A stretch of DNA of 64,000 nt. Source: Gremmenia infestans. Taxonomy: Eukaryota > Ascomycota > Leotiomycetes > Helotiales > Hamatocanthoscyphaceae. Shown piece by piece: positions 42,063 to 54,115 of the stretch (position 1 is the stretch's first letter; each line of letters opens with the position of its first letter). The stretch covers positions 620,001-684,000 of the forward strand of contig JAFEVB010000018.1 of the NCBI GenBank assembly GCA_032629725.1. Direction: 5' to 3'. The translations under genes were made by a program, and so were the position numbers. Below the pieces are notes generated by a model. It had not been told where the DNA came from. It was given only the letters and a program-made list of their open reading frames with translations, and did not search any database.

Positions 42063-43096
42063 CTTGAGGGCTCTGCTGGTAGTGCGAGGGAAATTTTAAA
42101 CTTGGAGAAAATGGTATTGGTAGGGTTTTGGTTTATAGTTACAATTTCAAAATACAGAAGTTCGAGTTCGAGGCCTTGCTTAATATCCAGACCAGCTGTA
42201 GGAAATATCCCAGATACCCCATTTTTGGTATCAGATTGCACTTGATAAGCTGATCGGCGGACTTTATCAGTATGACATCTTGGACAAGGACAACTTCAGT
42301 TTCCGCACCAGGGACAATTACTTCAGCCTTCTGGGCAACTTGAGAGTGGGATTTCACATGTATATACATTGGAAACAATTAATAATAGCGTGTAGAATCA
42401 AACTGCCCTATCGAACAACTCTTTCGAGAAGGCCTAGTAAGGAGTAGAGAGACACCAAGAGATAGATGATATGCACTGACGGGGATTGAGCTTGATACCC
42501 CTGCTCTTCTTGCAGATACAGTATGACCTCTCCATTGACTTGTAGAAGGGTTCCGAGTGCTAGCTGTTTCATGGCGGGAGGTAGACGGGTGAGGCAAAAG
42601 CAACAGTCCCTCCAGATTCTTGATCCCTTACCATGAAAAGAGGACAGCATCTTTCTCTAACTACAGAGATAGGATGAGACAAAGAACTTTCGCGAAGTCT
42701 AGCTGCGTTGACGACGAAGCATCAGCAAAGAACGATCAAAACAAATAGGACGATCAAAAAACACTAAAACAACACGAAATAATATACACTCTTGATAAGC
42801 TGCATGGTATAGAAACACCAATGTTTTTTTACCTTACTGTATAAATGTTGACGAATATCTGTTATGGATGGCGTGCCGGTGTCAAAAGTGGATTGTTGCA
42901 TACTACGTTGTTGCAGAGAATTGTTGCAGAAAGCGAAAGCTTACTACAGTATAAACAACACAACACTACCTAAACTTTTTCACCCCATCCAACTCCCTCC
43001 AACTCCCTCCCCTTCCCACATCTGCCAACCTCCCAATCGATGGACTGATTGCAGCCGCATCCAAGATTCTGCCAAATAATCAAATTCAAGATAGCA
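42063..43096. other. Divergent intergenic region
   Basis: 1 kb between the MFS transporter (minus) and the D-lactate dehydrogenase (plus). No supported gene; small frames at 42139-42650 overlap on several strands and look like chance. Confidence 0.45.
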
Positions 43097-45054
43097 ATGT
43101 CCCTGTCCTGCCGCGCGCCCTCGAGAGCGCTCCTTGCCAGTCAATGCAGGTCAGCAGTCCAAACTTCATGTCTCCGCATAGCCCCTGTAAGGCAACGGCG
43201 CTGCGAGTCTACGGAGCAGAAGCCAGCGCCTCAAGATGGAAAATCGTTTAGAGGGCAGCTGTACAACAGCACGGCGATGCGATTGCAGCGGGAGAAGGCG
43301 GACCGCGAGCGGTTTACACAGGCGCGGAATGAGAGTTCTGGAGGGAGGAATTCGGCTTTGACGTTTGGTAAGAATCCCTCTTTCACTAGCAGATATGGCA
43401 CAGCTAATTGTAATCAGTTGTCATTGCCACAGCTCTAGGAGCATACTATGCCGGGACCCTTTCGACGCCTGCTCCTTCGACAGCATCTACACTCCCTCTT
43501 GCCTCTACCGTACCCCCGAAATACAATATATCCGGCTCAAACATGGAAGCTGCATGGGCGGACTTTGTGGAAATTGTAGGGAAAGAAAATGTTTCGACGC
43601 TGGAGACAGACATTACGCATCATTCTAACAGCGAGTGGAGCACCCATATACACAAAGAGTCCGAACGCTCATTCTTGGTCGTTTACCCCTCGAGTACAGA
43701 GGAAGTCAGCGCTGTTATGAAGATTTGCCACAAGAGGTTGATTCCAGTGACGGGCTATAGCGGAGGCACGAGTTTAGAGGGCCACTTTGCGCCTACGAGG
43801 GGTGGCATATGCATTGATTTTGGGAAGATGGGCAAGATCTTAAAGCTTCATAAGGAGGATATGGATGTGGTAGTACAACCTGCTGTGGGCTGGCAGGTGC
43901 TCAATGAAGAGTTGGCTAAAGACAACCTGTTCTTCCCTCCCGATCCAGGGCCAGGTGCTATGATTGGAGGTATGGTAGGCACGGGCTGCAGTGGAACAAA
44001 TGCATACCGGTATGGGACGATGAGGGAATGGGTTCTAAGCTTGACTGTTGTGTTGGCAGATGGGACAATTATCAAGACGAGACAGCGGCCGAGGAAAAGC
44101 AGCGCGGGGTATGATTTGACCAAGATGTTCATAGGGAGCGAGGGAACCCTGGGACTTGTCACAGAAGCTACACTGAAACTCACGACGAAGCCAAATAGCA
44201 CCAGCGTCGCGGTGTGCAGTTTTGGAACTGTGAGGCAAGCCGCTAATTGTGTTGCCAAGGTTGTGGGTGAGGGTGTCCCTATTGCAGCCATCGAAATTCT
44301 GGATGATGTTCAAATGAAATGCATAAATGCAGTTGGAGAGAGCGACAGATCTTGGAATGAAGCGCCAACTCTCTTCTTCAAATTTGCAGGCACACCGAGT
44401 GCTGTCAAGGAGCAAATTGGAATAGTGAAACAGCTTGCGAAGAGCACTGGTAGCAAGACGTTCGAGTTTGCAAAGAATGAGGCTGAGCAGGATGAACTTT
44501 GGAGTGCCAGGAAACTTGCATTGTGGTCGGTGATCGCAATGAGAGAGGACGAAACTGATCATGTGTGGACTGGGGATGTTGCGGTTCCGATCAGTAGATT
44601 ACCAGACATCATCGAAGAGACAAAAGAAGATATAAACAAGAGTGGCTTGTTTACATCAATTGTTGGTCACGTTGGGGATGGAAATTTCCACAGTATGTAT
44701 TTTGTCTTCGAAGATTGGAGTTGTACTGACTTTCCAAGCAATTCTTCTCTACAATGATAGCCAACGGAAACAAGCCGAAGAAGTAGTACACCGAATGGTG
44801 AAGAGGGCAGTGGAGATGGAAGGAACAGTCACAGGAGAGCATGGAGTTGGGCTGGTGAAGAGAGATTACTTGAATCACGAGCTGGGTGAGACCACCGTCG
44901 ATGCGATGAGAAAGGTATGTTTTGCGGCCTCTTCTTTCGATCCCATTCTAACTACAGGCAGCTGAAATTGGCATTCGATCCACTGTGCTTATTAAACCCG
45001 GACAAGATCGTCCGGGTGCAGAAGCCAGAGCCAGGAGAGGTTGCTCAATGGTAG
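43097..45054 (+). CDS. dld1: Mitochondrial D-lactate dehydrogenase (cytochrome), FAD-linked
   Basis: Four exons: 43097-43367, 43433-44692, 44739-44914, 44962-45054; 599 residues. The N-terminus is Arg/Ser-rich with no acids for 35 residues, a mitochondrial targeting peptide, followed by a short hydrophobic anchor after intron 1 (ALGAYYAGTLSTPAP). The FAD-binding PCMH domain shows VTGYSGGTSLEGHF and PDPGPGAMIGGMVGTGCSGT; the cap/C-terminal domain shows GHVGDGNFHTILLYND (restored across intron 2), VTGEHGVG and FDPLCLLNPDKIVR. The enzyme oxidises D-lactate to pyruvate, passing electrons to cytochrome c at the inner membrane. Last exon encodes only 30 residues. All motifs intact; glycolate/2-hydroxyglutarate relatives are less likely given the full set of DLD signatures. 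Confidence 0.93.
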
Positions 45055-45794
45055 AATCTAAAAATGAGACAATTGTTTGATATGTGTAGGATATGCGGTG
45101 CCGTTGGACCGATGGACTGTGAGTAACCAATACATACTCCATCCCATGTTAATATACAATGCAAGCCGAATCTCTTAGAAGCTGGCCATTCCGAATATGC
45201 GGCTCTCGCGCTATTCCATATTCTCAGCCTCTCCTTTTCCTTCGTTATGTTCATTATTGAAAATCCATCTTTCTTCCCAAAGACAAGCGTCTATTCTCCA
45301 ACCCTGCTCTTACCCAGTCTATCTCCAAGTCATCCTATCCACTCAACATCCATCTCAACCCCCTCGATCTTTCTCGGCCACCACCGCTTGTTTCAAACAT
45401 AAGATTACATTCATATATCTGGGGAACTTGGAGTGTAAGTGTTTGCGTTTGGTTTTTTCAGCAAGGTTTTCTTTGGGCGTGATGTTTACGGTTTGGCATT
45501 GCATTGCTATGAGATGTTTGTGAGGTTCAACTGCGAGTGGATTGACTCTACACATCTATTTGGTTTGGATTTAAGCAAAGTAAATCTGGTCACCTGGTGG
45601 TTTTTTATAAGAATAGCCGTATTGTATTTATGCCATTCACCTTTACTCCTCCCCTGAAAGCGCGACTTTACGGCTGCTCCTCTACTCCCCCGGAGGTCCC
45701 CGCTTGACGTCGTCTTATGCTCCTCCCCCCCTTTCGATTGCAGATGATCAACATCTTCCTACTTACGCAAGAACGCCCCGCAATACCCTCTATC
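45055..45794. other. Intergenic
   Basis: A 108-codon frame at 45197-45523 has a short presequence-like stretch (PPRSFSATTACFKHK) but no recognisable domain. I do not call it a gene. Confidence 0.35.
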
Positions 45795-46142
45795 TCAAAG
45801 ACAGCGGCGCTTCCTCAAAGAAGAACTCCGAATCCCATACAAGAGCGAGAAAATAGAATGTCCATTGCTCCCGTACCATGATATCCATGTCTCAAGTCGT
45901 GTTGCGTATAGCGTTAGCCCACAGCCCTCGAAATTCCGTGCTTGTGTCTCGGCTGTACTCCTGTCCATGCACCCTTTTTCAACTAGAACTGCTATGATCC
46001 ATTCCCGGCATTCACTATTGCTCCACCGCCATTGAGGGATATCCGTTGCGTTGGTTCGTATCGCCTCGGACGTACAATCGTATGAGGGTCTCGGAGCTGT
46101 TTTCTCACTGCCCTTGCCTGGTTTGGAAGAGGAGTTACCCAT
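45795..46142 (-). CDS. Small putative N-myristoylated protein, helical domain
   Basis: The frame opens at 46286 but the natural start is Met at 46142, because the sequence then begins MGNSSSKPGKG, a textbook N-myristoylation signal (Gly2, Ser6). The 115-residue product has a basic, Ser-rich head and a compact domain (residues 35-105) with conserved-looking Trp, Cys and Gly: WRWSNSECREWIIAVLVEKG, FEGCGLTLYATRLETWISW and a basic end (SSSLRKRRCL). The pattern of short helices resembles a SAM-like or small adaptor fold, but I cannot name the family. It probably sits at the plasma membrane or an endomembrane. The 1.3 kb to the next gene is divergent. Confidence 0.55.
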   Translation of the reverse strand: MGNSSSKPGKGSEKTAPRPSYDCTSEAIRTNATDIPQWRWSNSECREWIIAVLVEKGCMDRSTAETQARNFEGCGLTLYATRLETWISWYGSNGHSIFSLLYGIRSSSLRKRRCL

Positions 46143-47477
46143 GTTGCGTGGATGGACGGATCGTTGGGTTGTGGGAATTGTGGTTTTTAAAAAAGATTGA
46201 TGTTTATAATTCGCGGTGGAATATTTGTTTTCTGCTAGATACGGTAGTTCCGAACCAATTTCGTAGCTTCTGCTGAACACTTTCACTAAACGTCACTTTC
46301 CTAAAGTTCCTTCCGCGCTAGAATGTCCTTTACCTATAAAGTCTTTTGGCCCCTATACCTCACTTTGACTAGCGATCCATAGTCGCCGGTTCACGCGAAG
46401 ATAGCTGGTGCTATAACATCATATATAATGTCACCTCAACCCCGCTGTCTGGCGATCTTTATAGCAATATTCCATGATGGTCTAGTTTAGCCTCGACTTT
46501 TTTTGATAGTATCCTTACAGCCAGTGCCAGCTTCCAGGTTAATTTAGCAGAATATAGTCATAAATGTTATAAAACCCCCCTTTTTTTTTGCGGCTTGGTG
46601 GGAGGAACTTAGTAAGCTATCCATAATCTGCCGTCCGTCATGCTTCGTATTGGTGACAATGGCAACCTTCCAATTAATAACGGCGGCAAAAGATGCGAGG
46701 AAGGATTCTCCGATTCCTCTGGAAGCAAGTACCCTAGTGTTTTTATCTGAAGTGTTCATCAGTAGCGTTAAATAATAATTAATGATTTGGTGGCTCTAGT
46801 CCTGTGCAAACGTAGCTTTGCATAGTCTCATCGCTCATTTCTCATTGGGTAGAGTACCGTTCTTCGGTGCAAGCAAAATGCCGAAGGATCTTTCACGCTT
46901 TACTCTATCCGGTTGTTTTTGAGTTGAGTTTCGAAAGTCGAACTACAAATGCGTACACACACTAAGCTGTTACAGACTATGCCGTTATTGAAAATCCCCA
47001 GATTTCGCTTGATTTCTCCTGATTCGATTTGTTTGAATATCCCACGCAGAACCATTGGTTTACAGGTATTGTATGGAACGGAGTAGGTACAAAACCGAAA
47101 AAAGCTTCCGGGTACCCCTGAATATAGGAAATAGGAATGGGTAACCCCACGTCAACCTTTAAACACTGGCTCCTTTATATAGACAAATTGGGCAGGGTTT
47201 CGCATATCAATTGCATGCGGCTGATACTTGTAAATGTATTTTTAGGCGGATATAATAATATTGACTATCCCGAGTAATCCGTACAGGTCACGTCGCAACG
47301 CCACAGCGCTACATCGTAGGAACGTGCGACACGGTCCCGCGACGCCACCGCCAGAAATAGTAAAACCCGTCCCGTGTTGTTGTCGCATTGGGCACATACA
47401 GCAACAGCATTGATAAGAGTTCAAAAACAAAAATAAAATGGCTCCTCAAGTATTGTCGACGTGGACCAAAGTTGACC
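46143..47477. other. Divergent intergenic region
   Basis: 1.3 kb between the small myristoylated protein and the GHKL-ATPase gene. No gene supported; a run of CCCCCC/TTTTTTTTT lies near 46577-46590. Confidence 0.45.
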
Positions 47478-50400
47478 ATGGCATCCGTGACCATGGTTAA
47501 CGGAACCCAGTTTGATCGTAACGAAGCGCGCGAGCTGGTGGGAAACATCGCCCGAGGTCATGGTTATATTCCACCAGAAACACTTGCAACAATAGAACCA
47601 AACGTACGGCGCTTGGTCGTGGAAGCATTGCGCAACAAAGATGACAGGATCGCCTCCGCTGTTCTAACGTAGGGCACCCTTCAAATTATAAGGTTCTGTA
47701 ATCTGACTATCACTTCAGCCTCGCTCGTAATCTATACACGAGCAATGCTCGTTTTATCTACGAGCTGCTCCAGAATGCGGATGACAATCACTATTCCCAA
47801 GCTCGAGCTGCGGGTGATGAGCCTTATGTTTCATTCAGTGTTTATCATGACAAGCTGGTCATGGAGTGCAACGAAGACGGATTCACCGAGGAGAATATCA
47901 AGGCTTTGTGTGACATTGGAAAGAGTTCCAAGACCGGCGCGCAAGGTTATATCGGCGAGAAAGGTATTGGGTTCAAATCAACCTTCATGGCGGCCTCGAA
48001 AGTTCAGATTCAGTCTGGACCATTCTCATTTTACTTCCAACACCGTCAAGGCGATTCTGGAATGGGCATGATCACCCCTATTTGGTTTGAGCCTGAAGAA
48101 GATTTACCCAGCTCTATGACCAGAATTACGCTCTATTTTTACGACAATGAGGAAGTGGAAAACCAAAGGCGTGAACGGAACAATATCATCCGACAGCTTT
48201 GGGGCTTACAAGGGACGATTTTATTGTTTTTGAAGAACCTTCGAAACATCAACATCACCGAGTTCAACCAGGATGGTAATTTGACACGGTCGAGAAAAAT
48301 AACCATGGTGAAAGATGCCCCCAGCGGGTGGGTTCAGCTAAATAATGCCGAGTATGTTGACACTATCACCATAGTAAACAGTCAAAAGTTCCATGTCACA
48401 TCGCACCTAGCAGAAGGGTTGGCAAAGAATGAGAATCGGACCTATACCAAGGCGGAGGAAGACACCAAAGCCTATTCAACGGCTGAGGTAGTCCTTGCAT
48501 TCCCGTTAGATCACGAGAACAATCCCATAATCGAAGCACAAGAGCTTTTTGCGTTTATGCCTGTCCGGAAAATTGGCTTCAATGTAAGTTATCCTGCACC
48601 ACCATTGAGGGGACATTTGCTTACTTTCAAGGAAGTTTTTGATCCAGGCAGATTTTGTCACACAGGCGAACCGACAGGACATTGTCACTACATCGGAGAG
48701 AAATATTGGACTACGAAAAGCAATTGGGGATGCGTTTGTGAAAAGTGTCCTGCAGCTTTGCACACATCCTAGCCTCCAATACAAGTGGATCCATTACCTC
48801 CCACGGAAAGGGTTCCTCCCCCTAGATTCTTTTTGGAAAGACCTGGTCCCGTACCTCAGTGCCACGCTTTGCAAAGAACCTATCCTCCGCCCTCGAAGTG
48901 GTATACCCGGTAAGCTCTGCAAAATTACTGAACTTAGACGATTCAAAGGGAGAGAGCTCGCCCAGGATGGGAACCCCCTTTTCCCGGATTTGCCTGTAGA
49001 AATCTATCTATCTGCTGCATATTCACCCAAAGACCTTGATACTCTTGCCGAGTATGGATTGCAATATCTTGAAATGAAGGATATTCTGCCAAGAATAGAA
49101 TCCTTTGTCAGACAACCTGCCTGGAAAAGCAAATTCTACCAGGCCCGCGACGAAAGCTGGCATTCACGAGTAGCATGCTTAATATTAGATGCATGGAAAG
49201 ATAAGTTGGGCCAGTGGGTCAACACACTCAAACGGATGCCACTCTTGCCGCTAAATTCGGGCGTTTTGCAGTCCTCTACTCTCGAAGATGTGAAAGTTTT
49301 CTTGCCAGATATTGGTGGCATCTCAATTCCACGAGATCTCGACATTCCCATGATTCTACCAGCTGCGGCAGCCAATGCGGATTGTCGGAAGCTGTATATG
49401 GCCCTTGGAGTTACAGCAGCAGAACAGTATAAAGTACTGACATTGATCATAGAGAAGCATCGCTCCTGGAAAGAGAGAGGGCTTGATTTCACAGCATCCA
49501 ACAGCCATCTTCGATACTTTTACCAATCTTCTCCCAAACTTAAACTAACTAGCGCCCAACTACCAGCAATGGTTGTCTTTGACCACAAAGGCCGAGCTAG
49601 ACATCCACAGGAAGAATACGTCTACATCCCCCAAAAAGACGAAGATGCACCTACAAGGTTGCTGCAGAAGTTTCCCAACCTGGATTCACAAGAGATTGAT
49701 GTGTCTTTCATTCATCCGGTGTACCTCCAAGACCCTCCTCCTACACCGAGGGGCTCTGATCAAGATTGGCAGGGTTGGCTGTATGGAACAATGTATCTCG
49801 AGACAAATATCCAGCTCTTCACTAAGAGAGATCACATTACTAATGAGGCCAAAGAAATGTCGAAAGAATGGCTTTATATTGTTAAGCACTGGCCAACTCA
49901 GATGGTGACTCGTTTGCTTCGGAGATGGCCAGATACGAAGAGCAAGTGGCAGCCTGACAAGATTGGTACCAAACTAGTATGCGAGCTCGATGTGCTGTGT
50001 GTCGATGGTACAAGACTTCCACTGCAGAACACATTCCTTCCAATGCCCCACCTACTCGCCCTCTGTGGAAAGTCAATATCTAACCCTAACGCGGTTCCTT
50101 TCCTTGAGCTTACGTCCCCAATTGAAGATTTTGATATGGACGACTGGGTGGTGAGCTTTGGGAAGAACTTTGGCATTGGCGTGGCAGACGATCTGAACTT
50201 TTCCCTTGCTGTGCTGCGGACGATCATCTACAATAAATCGAAGACTAAGGATTCAGTAACCCAGACCGTTCTTGAGCTCTATCTGCGTATTCATGCTCAA
50301 TGCCTTGCATCCGAAGATAGAAAGGACGCACAGGAAAAGGTCAGGTAAGTCTCATAGCTGTGGCTCGGGTATTTTGGCCTAGCTTCAGTCTCTCTGCTTA

Positions 50401-52975
50401 CATTTCTCAGGGAGTTTTTCGTGTCAAACAGAGGCATTTTGTGTTCGCCTTTACATCCCAACAACCCAGATGCTAATGATCCCAAAGATGCAGACTGGGC
50501 ATCCCCAAACAAATGCCTCTGGGATGCACCAGCTGCTATGTCCTTGTCGAATCCGCTCAGGCATATCTGGGAGCCAGTTTTGAATACCTTGGATTCTCAG
50601 GACCAGGAATCTCTAGCACAGTTCTTCCATCATACCTTGCTAATCCGTGATGTTGCTTATGATGACATATTGGCGGAGCTTGGTGCTCTATCAGAACGTT
50701 ACGAAGAAAGCTCTGCCGGCTCTCCGGATTTGGTCTTTATCCGCGAGTTATACCAAAGATTGGACGGACTAATGAAAAGAGCAGAAGAGTTAGGCTTGAG
50801 GTCTATCAAGTAGGTTTTATCACTCCGCTAAGACCCTCATAGTGTCCCACTCAGTCATATAACCCTGCTAATTTCTACCCAGAACGGTTTTTGCAGAGAC
50901 TCGATTGATTTACGCGCCGTCAGATCAACCCAAACGATGGTTCAAAGTCTCAGAATGTGTTTGGTCCAGCGAGAAAGACATAGCAGGCAAGGCGTGCCTT
51001 GAACCTCTGTATCCGGACCTCAGTACACTATTCGTGGACAATCTCGGAGTACCAAAGCTAAGTTTTGCTTTGATTTACCAGGAGCTTATCCAAATTGACA
51101 GTAACAACGCGACAATCGATGGTGTCAAGAGCTTACTATGGTCGCTCAAGGCCGTCCTGCCGCTCGAATCCGGGGAAAGGCCTGCCTTTGCGGATAAGAT
51201 CGCTTCCTGTCCTATTTTCCCCGTAAAGATGCCGGACGGACATACAAAGCTTATATCTGCACTAGATGACTTCGGGATCGTTGATCGCCAGCATTATGCA
51301 GAAGCGCTTGGAAGTAAAATAAAACTCCTAGACTTTACCCTCGACGAAGTCCGACAACTGAAGCCGCTGATTGAGTGGGCTGGTCTCACAGACAGGTACT
51401 TGTCTCGATCAGTACTTGAACAAACAGTTGTCGATGACGAGCTTTGCATGGAGAATACCCACCTAATACGAAACTTTATTCGTAAAGCTGGCGTGTTCGT
51501 AAGGTAAATCTTTTGATCCTAACGGGCTTTAGATGCACTGACACAATATGATAGTATTGCAACGCATTTTGAGAGTCTTTTGATTCTCGGTGGGACAGAG
51601 ACTTTATATTCCGCCCTTCAAAAGATCAAAGTATTCACTACAAAATCTATCACATCGACTTTGATAATTACCCAAGACGGCGAAACGACGATCATGCCCA
51701 TTGGCAGCAGCGAGCTTCATATTCAGACAGATAACGCTGGGCTTGAGATCTACGTTCCAGCTGATGAAGACGCTCAAGACTTTTGTATTTCATCGAAATT
51801 GCCGCGGGAATTGGCTGCTTACCTGTTGAAATGCAAATCTTCAATCGTCAATCCTGAAGTTGTCAGTATTGTTGCGAGCGTCATCCATGCAAAGCCGAGT
51901 AGCACACGCCGAATCCTCGAATCAAATGGGATCACCCAGCTGAAGTTTTCGACACAAGGGAACGATAGAGGTAATGGAAATGACGATGATGAACTCATGT
52001 TCCAGGGCTCGATGCCAAAGATCGAACGCAGTAATTCTATAACACTAATCCCATCTCCCGAGCGGCGTGTAAACAGGGGGGCTTCGCCATATGGCTTTGC
52101 AAACCAGCTTGGGTCTCCTCCTTCGCATTTCCAGCCTGCTCGGAATGAACAGTATCGAGCACTGCTCATTCAAGTGGTCAAGGTAGCACGAAGCACGTCC
52201 TTCCCAGACAAAGTCCCAATTTTCGATATGCCCGCAATACTTCAGACAATCCAAGCGAGACCGGGGAGTCAAACGTCGACCTTCAAGTTCTACCATGGCG
52301 ATCAGGCTGAGTGGCGGCGAATGGTTGGCGCTGCTGGAGAGCTCTTCGTGAGTCCTGTGCACTGATGATCATTCAGCTCCAACTCATCGTCCTATAGATG
52401 TTCGAGGTTCTGTCTCGCATGCAACCAGCCCTACCTAATTTCGACTACACGAACTGGCAGAGTTGCGTCAGGCGCTACGTGAAAGTCCATCCAGATTACT
52501 CGCTTTTGACGAGTTGGGAAGGCCCAGAGACAGACATTTTCTACAGCGATGAATCTGGAGTTTTCACAACGATGCTCATCAAAAAGGGATATCTAAATGA
52601 GACCTGGATCGGAGAGAAACCTGATTACTTCATGGAAGTGAAAACCACCACATCATATAATCTAGAAACCCCGTTCCATCTAAGCAAAGAGCAGTATAAA
52701 CGAGTCAGAATTCCCGTCTAGTGCTAGTGCTATGCTCAACACAGCTTACATGCTAACAATGGTAATCCATACAGATGCAAGACTTGTCGGCGGGCAGTCC
52801 GCAAGACCTCAATCCGAAAAAGCAACTCTATGTGCTTTTCCGTGTCTATGGCCTTGAATCGGGCTGTGTCGGTGTTAAAGTCTATGTTGACCCTGAAATA
52901 GCGAGGAAGGATAGACTGCTAGAATTCGAGCCTAAGGACTGGACTGTCACTCCTAGGGCGAGAACGCAGACGTAG
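47478..52975 (+). CDS. NO VEIN/sacsin-like GHKL ATPase with C-terminal DUF3883
   Basis: Eight exons: 47478-47668, 47719-48583, 48636-50344, 50411-50809, 50883-51503, 51555-52347, 52398-52703, 52775-52975; 1,694 residues. The N-terminal GHKL/HSP90-like ATPase fold shows the N box (YELLQNADDN, N83), the G1 box (MECNEDGFT), the lid and G2-type GYIGEKGIGFKS, and a later LYFYDN strand. The long middle (residues 350-1500) has no named domain. A Ser/Pro-rich hinge near residue 1430 precedes the C-terminal DUF3883/NOV domain (GAAGELFMFEVL, DYFMEVKTT, MQDLSAGSPQDLNPKKQLYVLFRVYG). The plant relative NO VEIN is nuclear and acts in cell-fate and auxin patterning; sacsin-type proteins act as chaperone modules; related bacterial GHKL-DUF3883 proteins occur in defence loci. 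The fungal role is unknown. The donor of intron 7 is a weak GTCAGA. Start chosen at the first Met of the exon in fair context. Confidence 0.88.
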
Positions 52976-54115
52976 GCTAATCGTTAGGTGCCTCTTCCTA
53001 GGAATTCTATGGGCATAGTCGAATTATACGGTCGAATTCTCGGCGCAACGCAAAAGAAAGTAGTTTTATTATTTCAAACATCAATATAACATATAAAACT
53101 CACTTGTTTCAATGATTGCCCTAAAGCACATTGATTCTCCTACAAATCCTTCTACCCAATCCTTCTCCTAGGTTTTGGGGTAATGTACTAGCCACACATC
53201 CTCCGGCAGACACCCCGGCTTGTCCCTGACCTCGATGAGTATAGCATGGATAGCAATCCCAGCCACCCTGAACCATCTCTTGTAAACTTCATTATTTGTC
53301 AACCACAAGTTTGGTCCAAAGCCCTCGAATCTCCCCGCTAGTCCTCGCTCTTGCCCTACTTTTACCAGGATCGGATCTCTGTAATCCACTCCCAGCTTGG
53401 GCGTTGCTCGGTGTCCATTGCGGAACAGTTGAAGCGGTGATATATGCGGCGTGCATTTTGACAAACGCTTGAGGCAGTCATGTAGAGTCCGCTTTCTAGC
53501 TCTTCGTATGAACGTGGTGATGAATTGATTTAACCGTGCCTGAATTGTTCGATAATATTGTGCCCATTTTGTCTTTAAGACGCTACTATTAATCTGAAGT
53601 GGCTTGTGGGAAAGGAAATATATTCCATTTATATTGGAAAAGACATACTAGTTGTGCGAATGGATCCGTTCCTTGCCGGAATCAATCGTGGTCAGGCCAG
53701 TCCTCTTAGCGTTCCGCACGTTGTGAACACTTGCATCATTGCAATCCATTGGTTTTGGATTTCTTTCTCTATCTTTTCTGCTGCGCACTTTTCAATATGT
53801 GAACGTATACAAGTTATCATGTATATTTCGCATAATCACAGCTTTGGGCAGGAAAGATCCGCAATCTTTTTTGATTGCAGTTTTGATTCAGTAAGTATAT
53901 TGCTATTATACTATTTTCTTTCAAAAGCCACATTGCATACTGACCGTAGTTACAAGTTTAGCTCTTCCTTTTTACAACACTAGCCTCGTCACAATCTTGC
54001 TACGATTTGTAGGGCACTGGTAGCGGCAACAGCTAGTCCAGATAGCAACTTACCTATCTTTATAAACCACTTCAGCCATCAGCCAAATTTGAAAAACACA
54101 GGATTATCAGGAAAT
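52976..54115. other. Intergenic with one open minus-strand frame
   Basis: Contains the listed minus-strand frame (53168-53464) and otherwise AT-rich sequence, including the promoter of the 2EXR gene. Confidence 0.4.
53168..53464 (-). CDS. Hypothetical basic ORF, possible fragment
   Basis: 98 codons from the first Met, but the frame is open upstream for about 70 more codons without another Met (reading KTKWAQYYRTIQARLNQF and FIRRARKRTLHDCLKRL). This suggests either a missing 5' exon or a remnant of a longer gene. The product is basic and has a plausible globular sequence (DYRDPILVKVGQERGLAGRF). No family recognised. Confidence 0.3.
   Translation of the reverse strand: MSKCTPHISPLQLFRNGHRATPKLGVDYRDPILVKVGQERGLAGRFEGFGPNLWLTNNEVYKRWFRVAGIAIHAILIEVRDKPGCLPEDVWLVHYPKT

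Noticed and set aside
45197..45523. 108-codon frame with PPRSFSATTACFKHK, resembling a mitochondrial presequence
   Set aside because: The remainder shows no recognisable protein and no spliced continuation was found.
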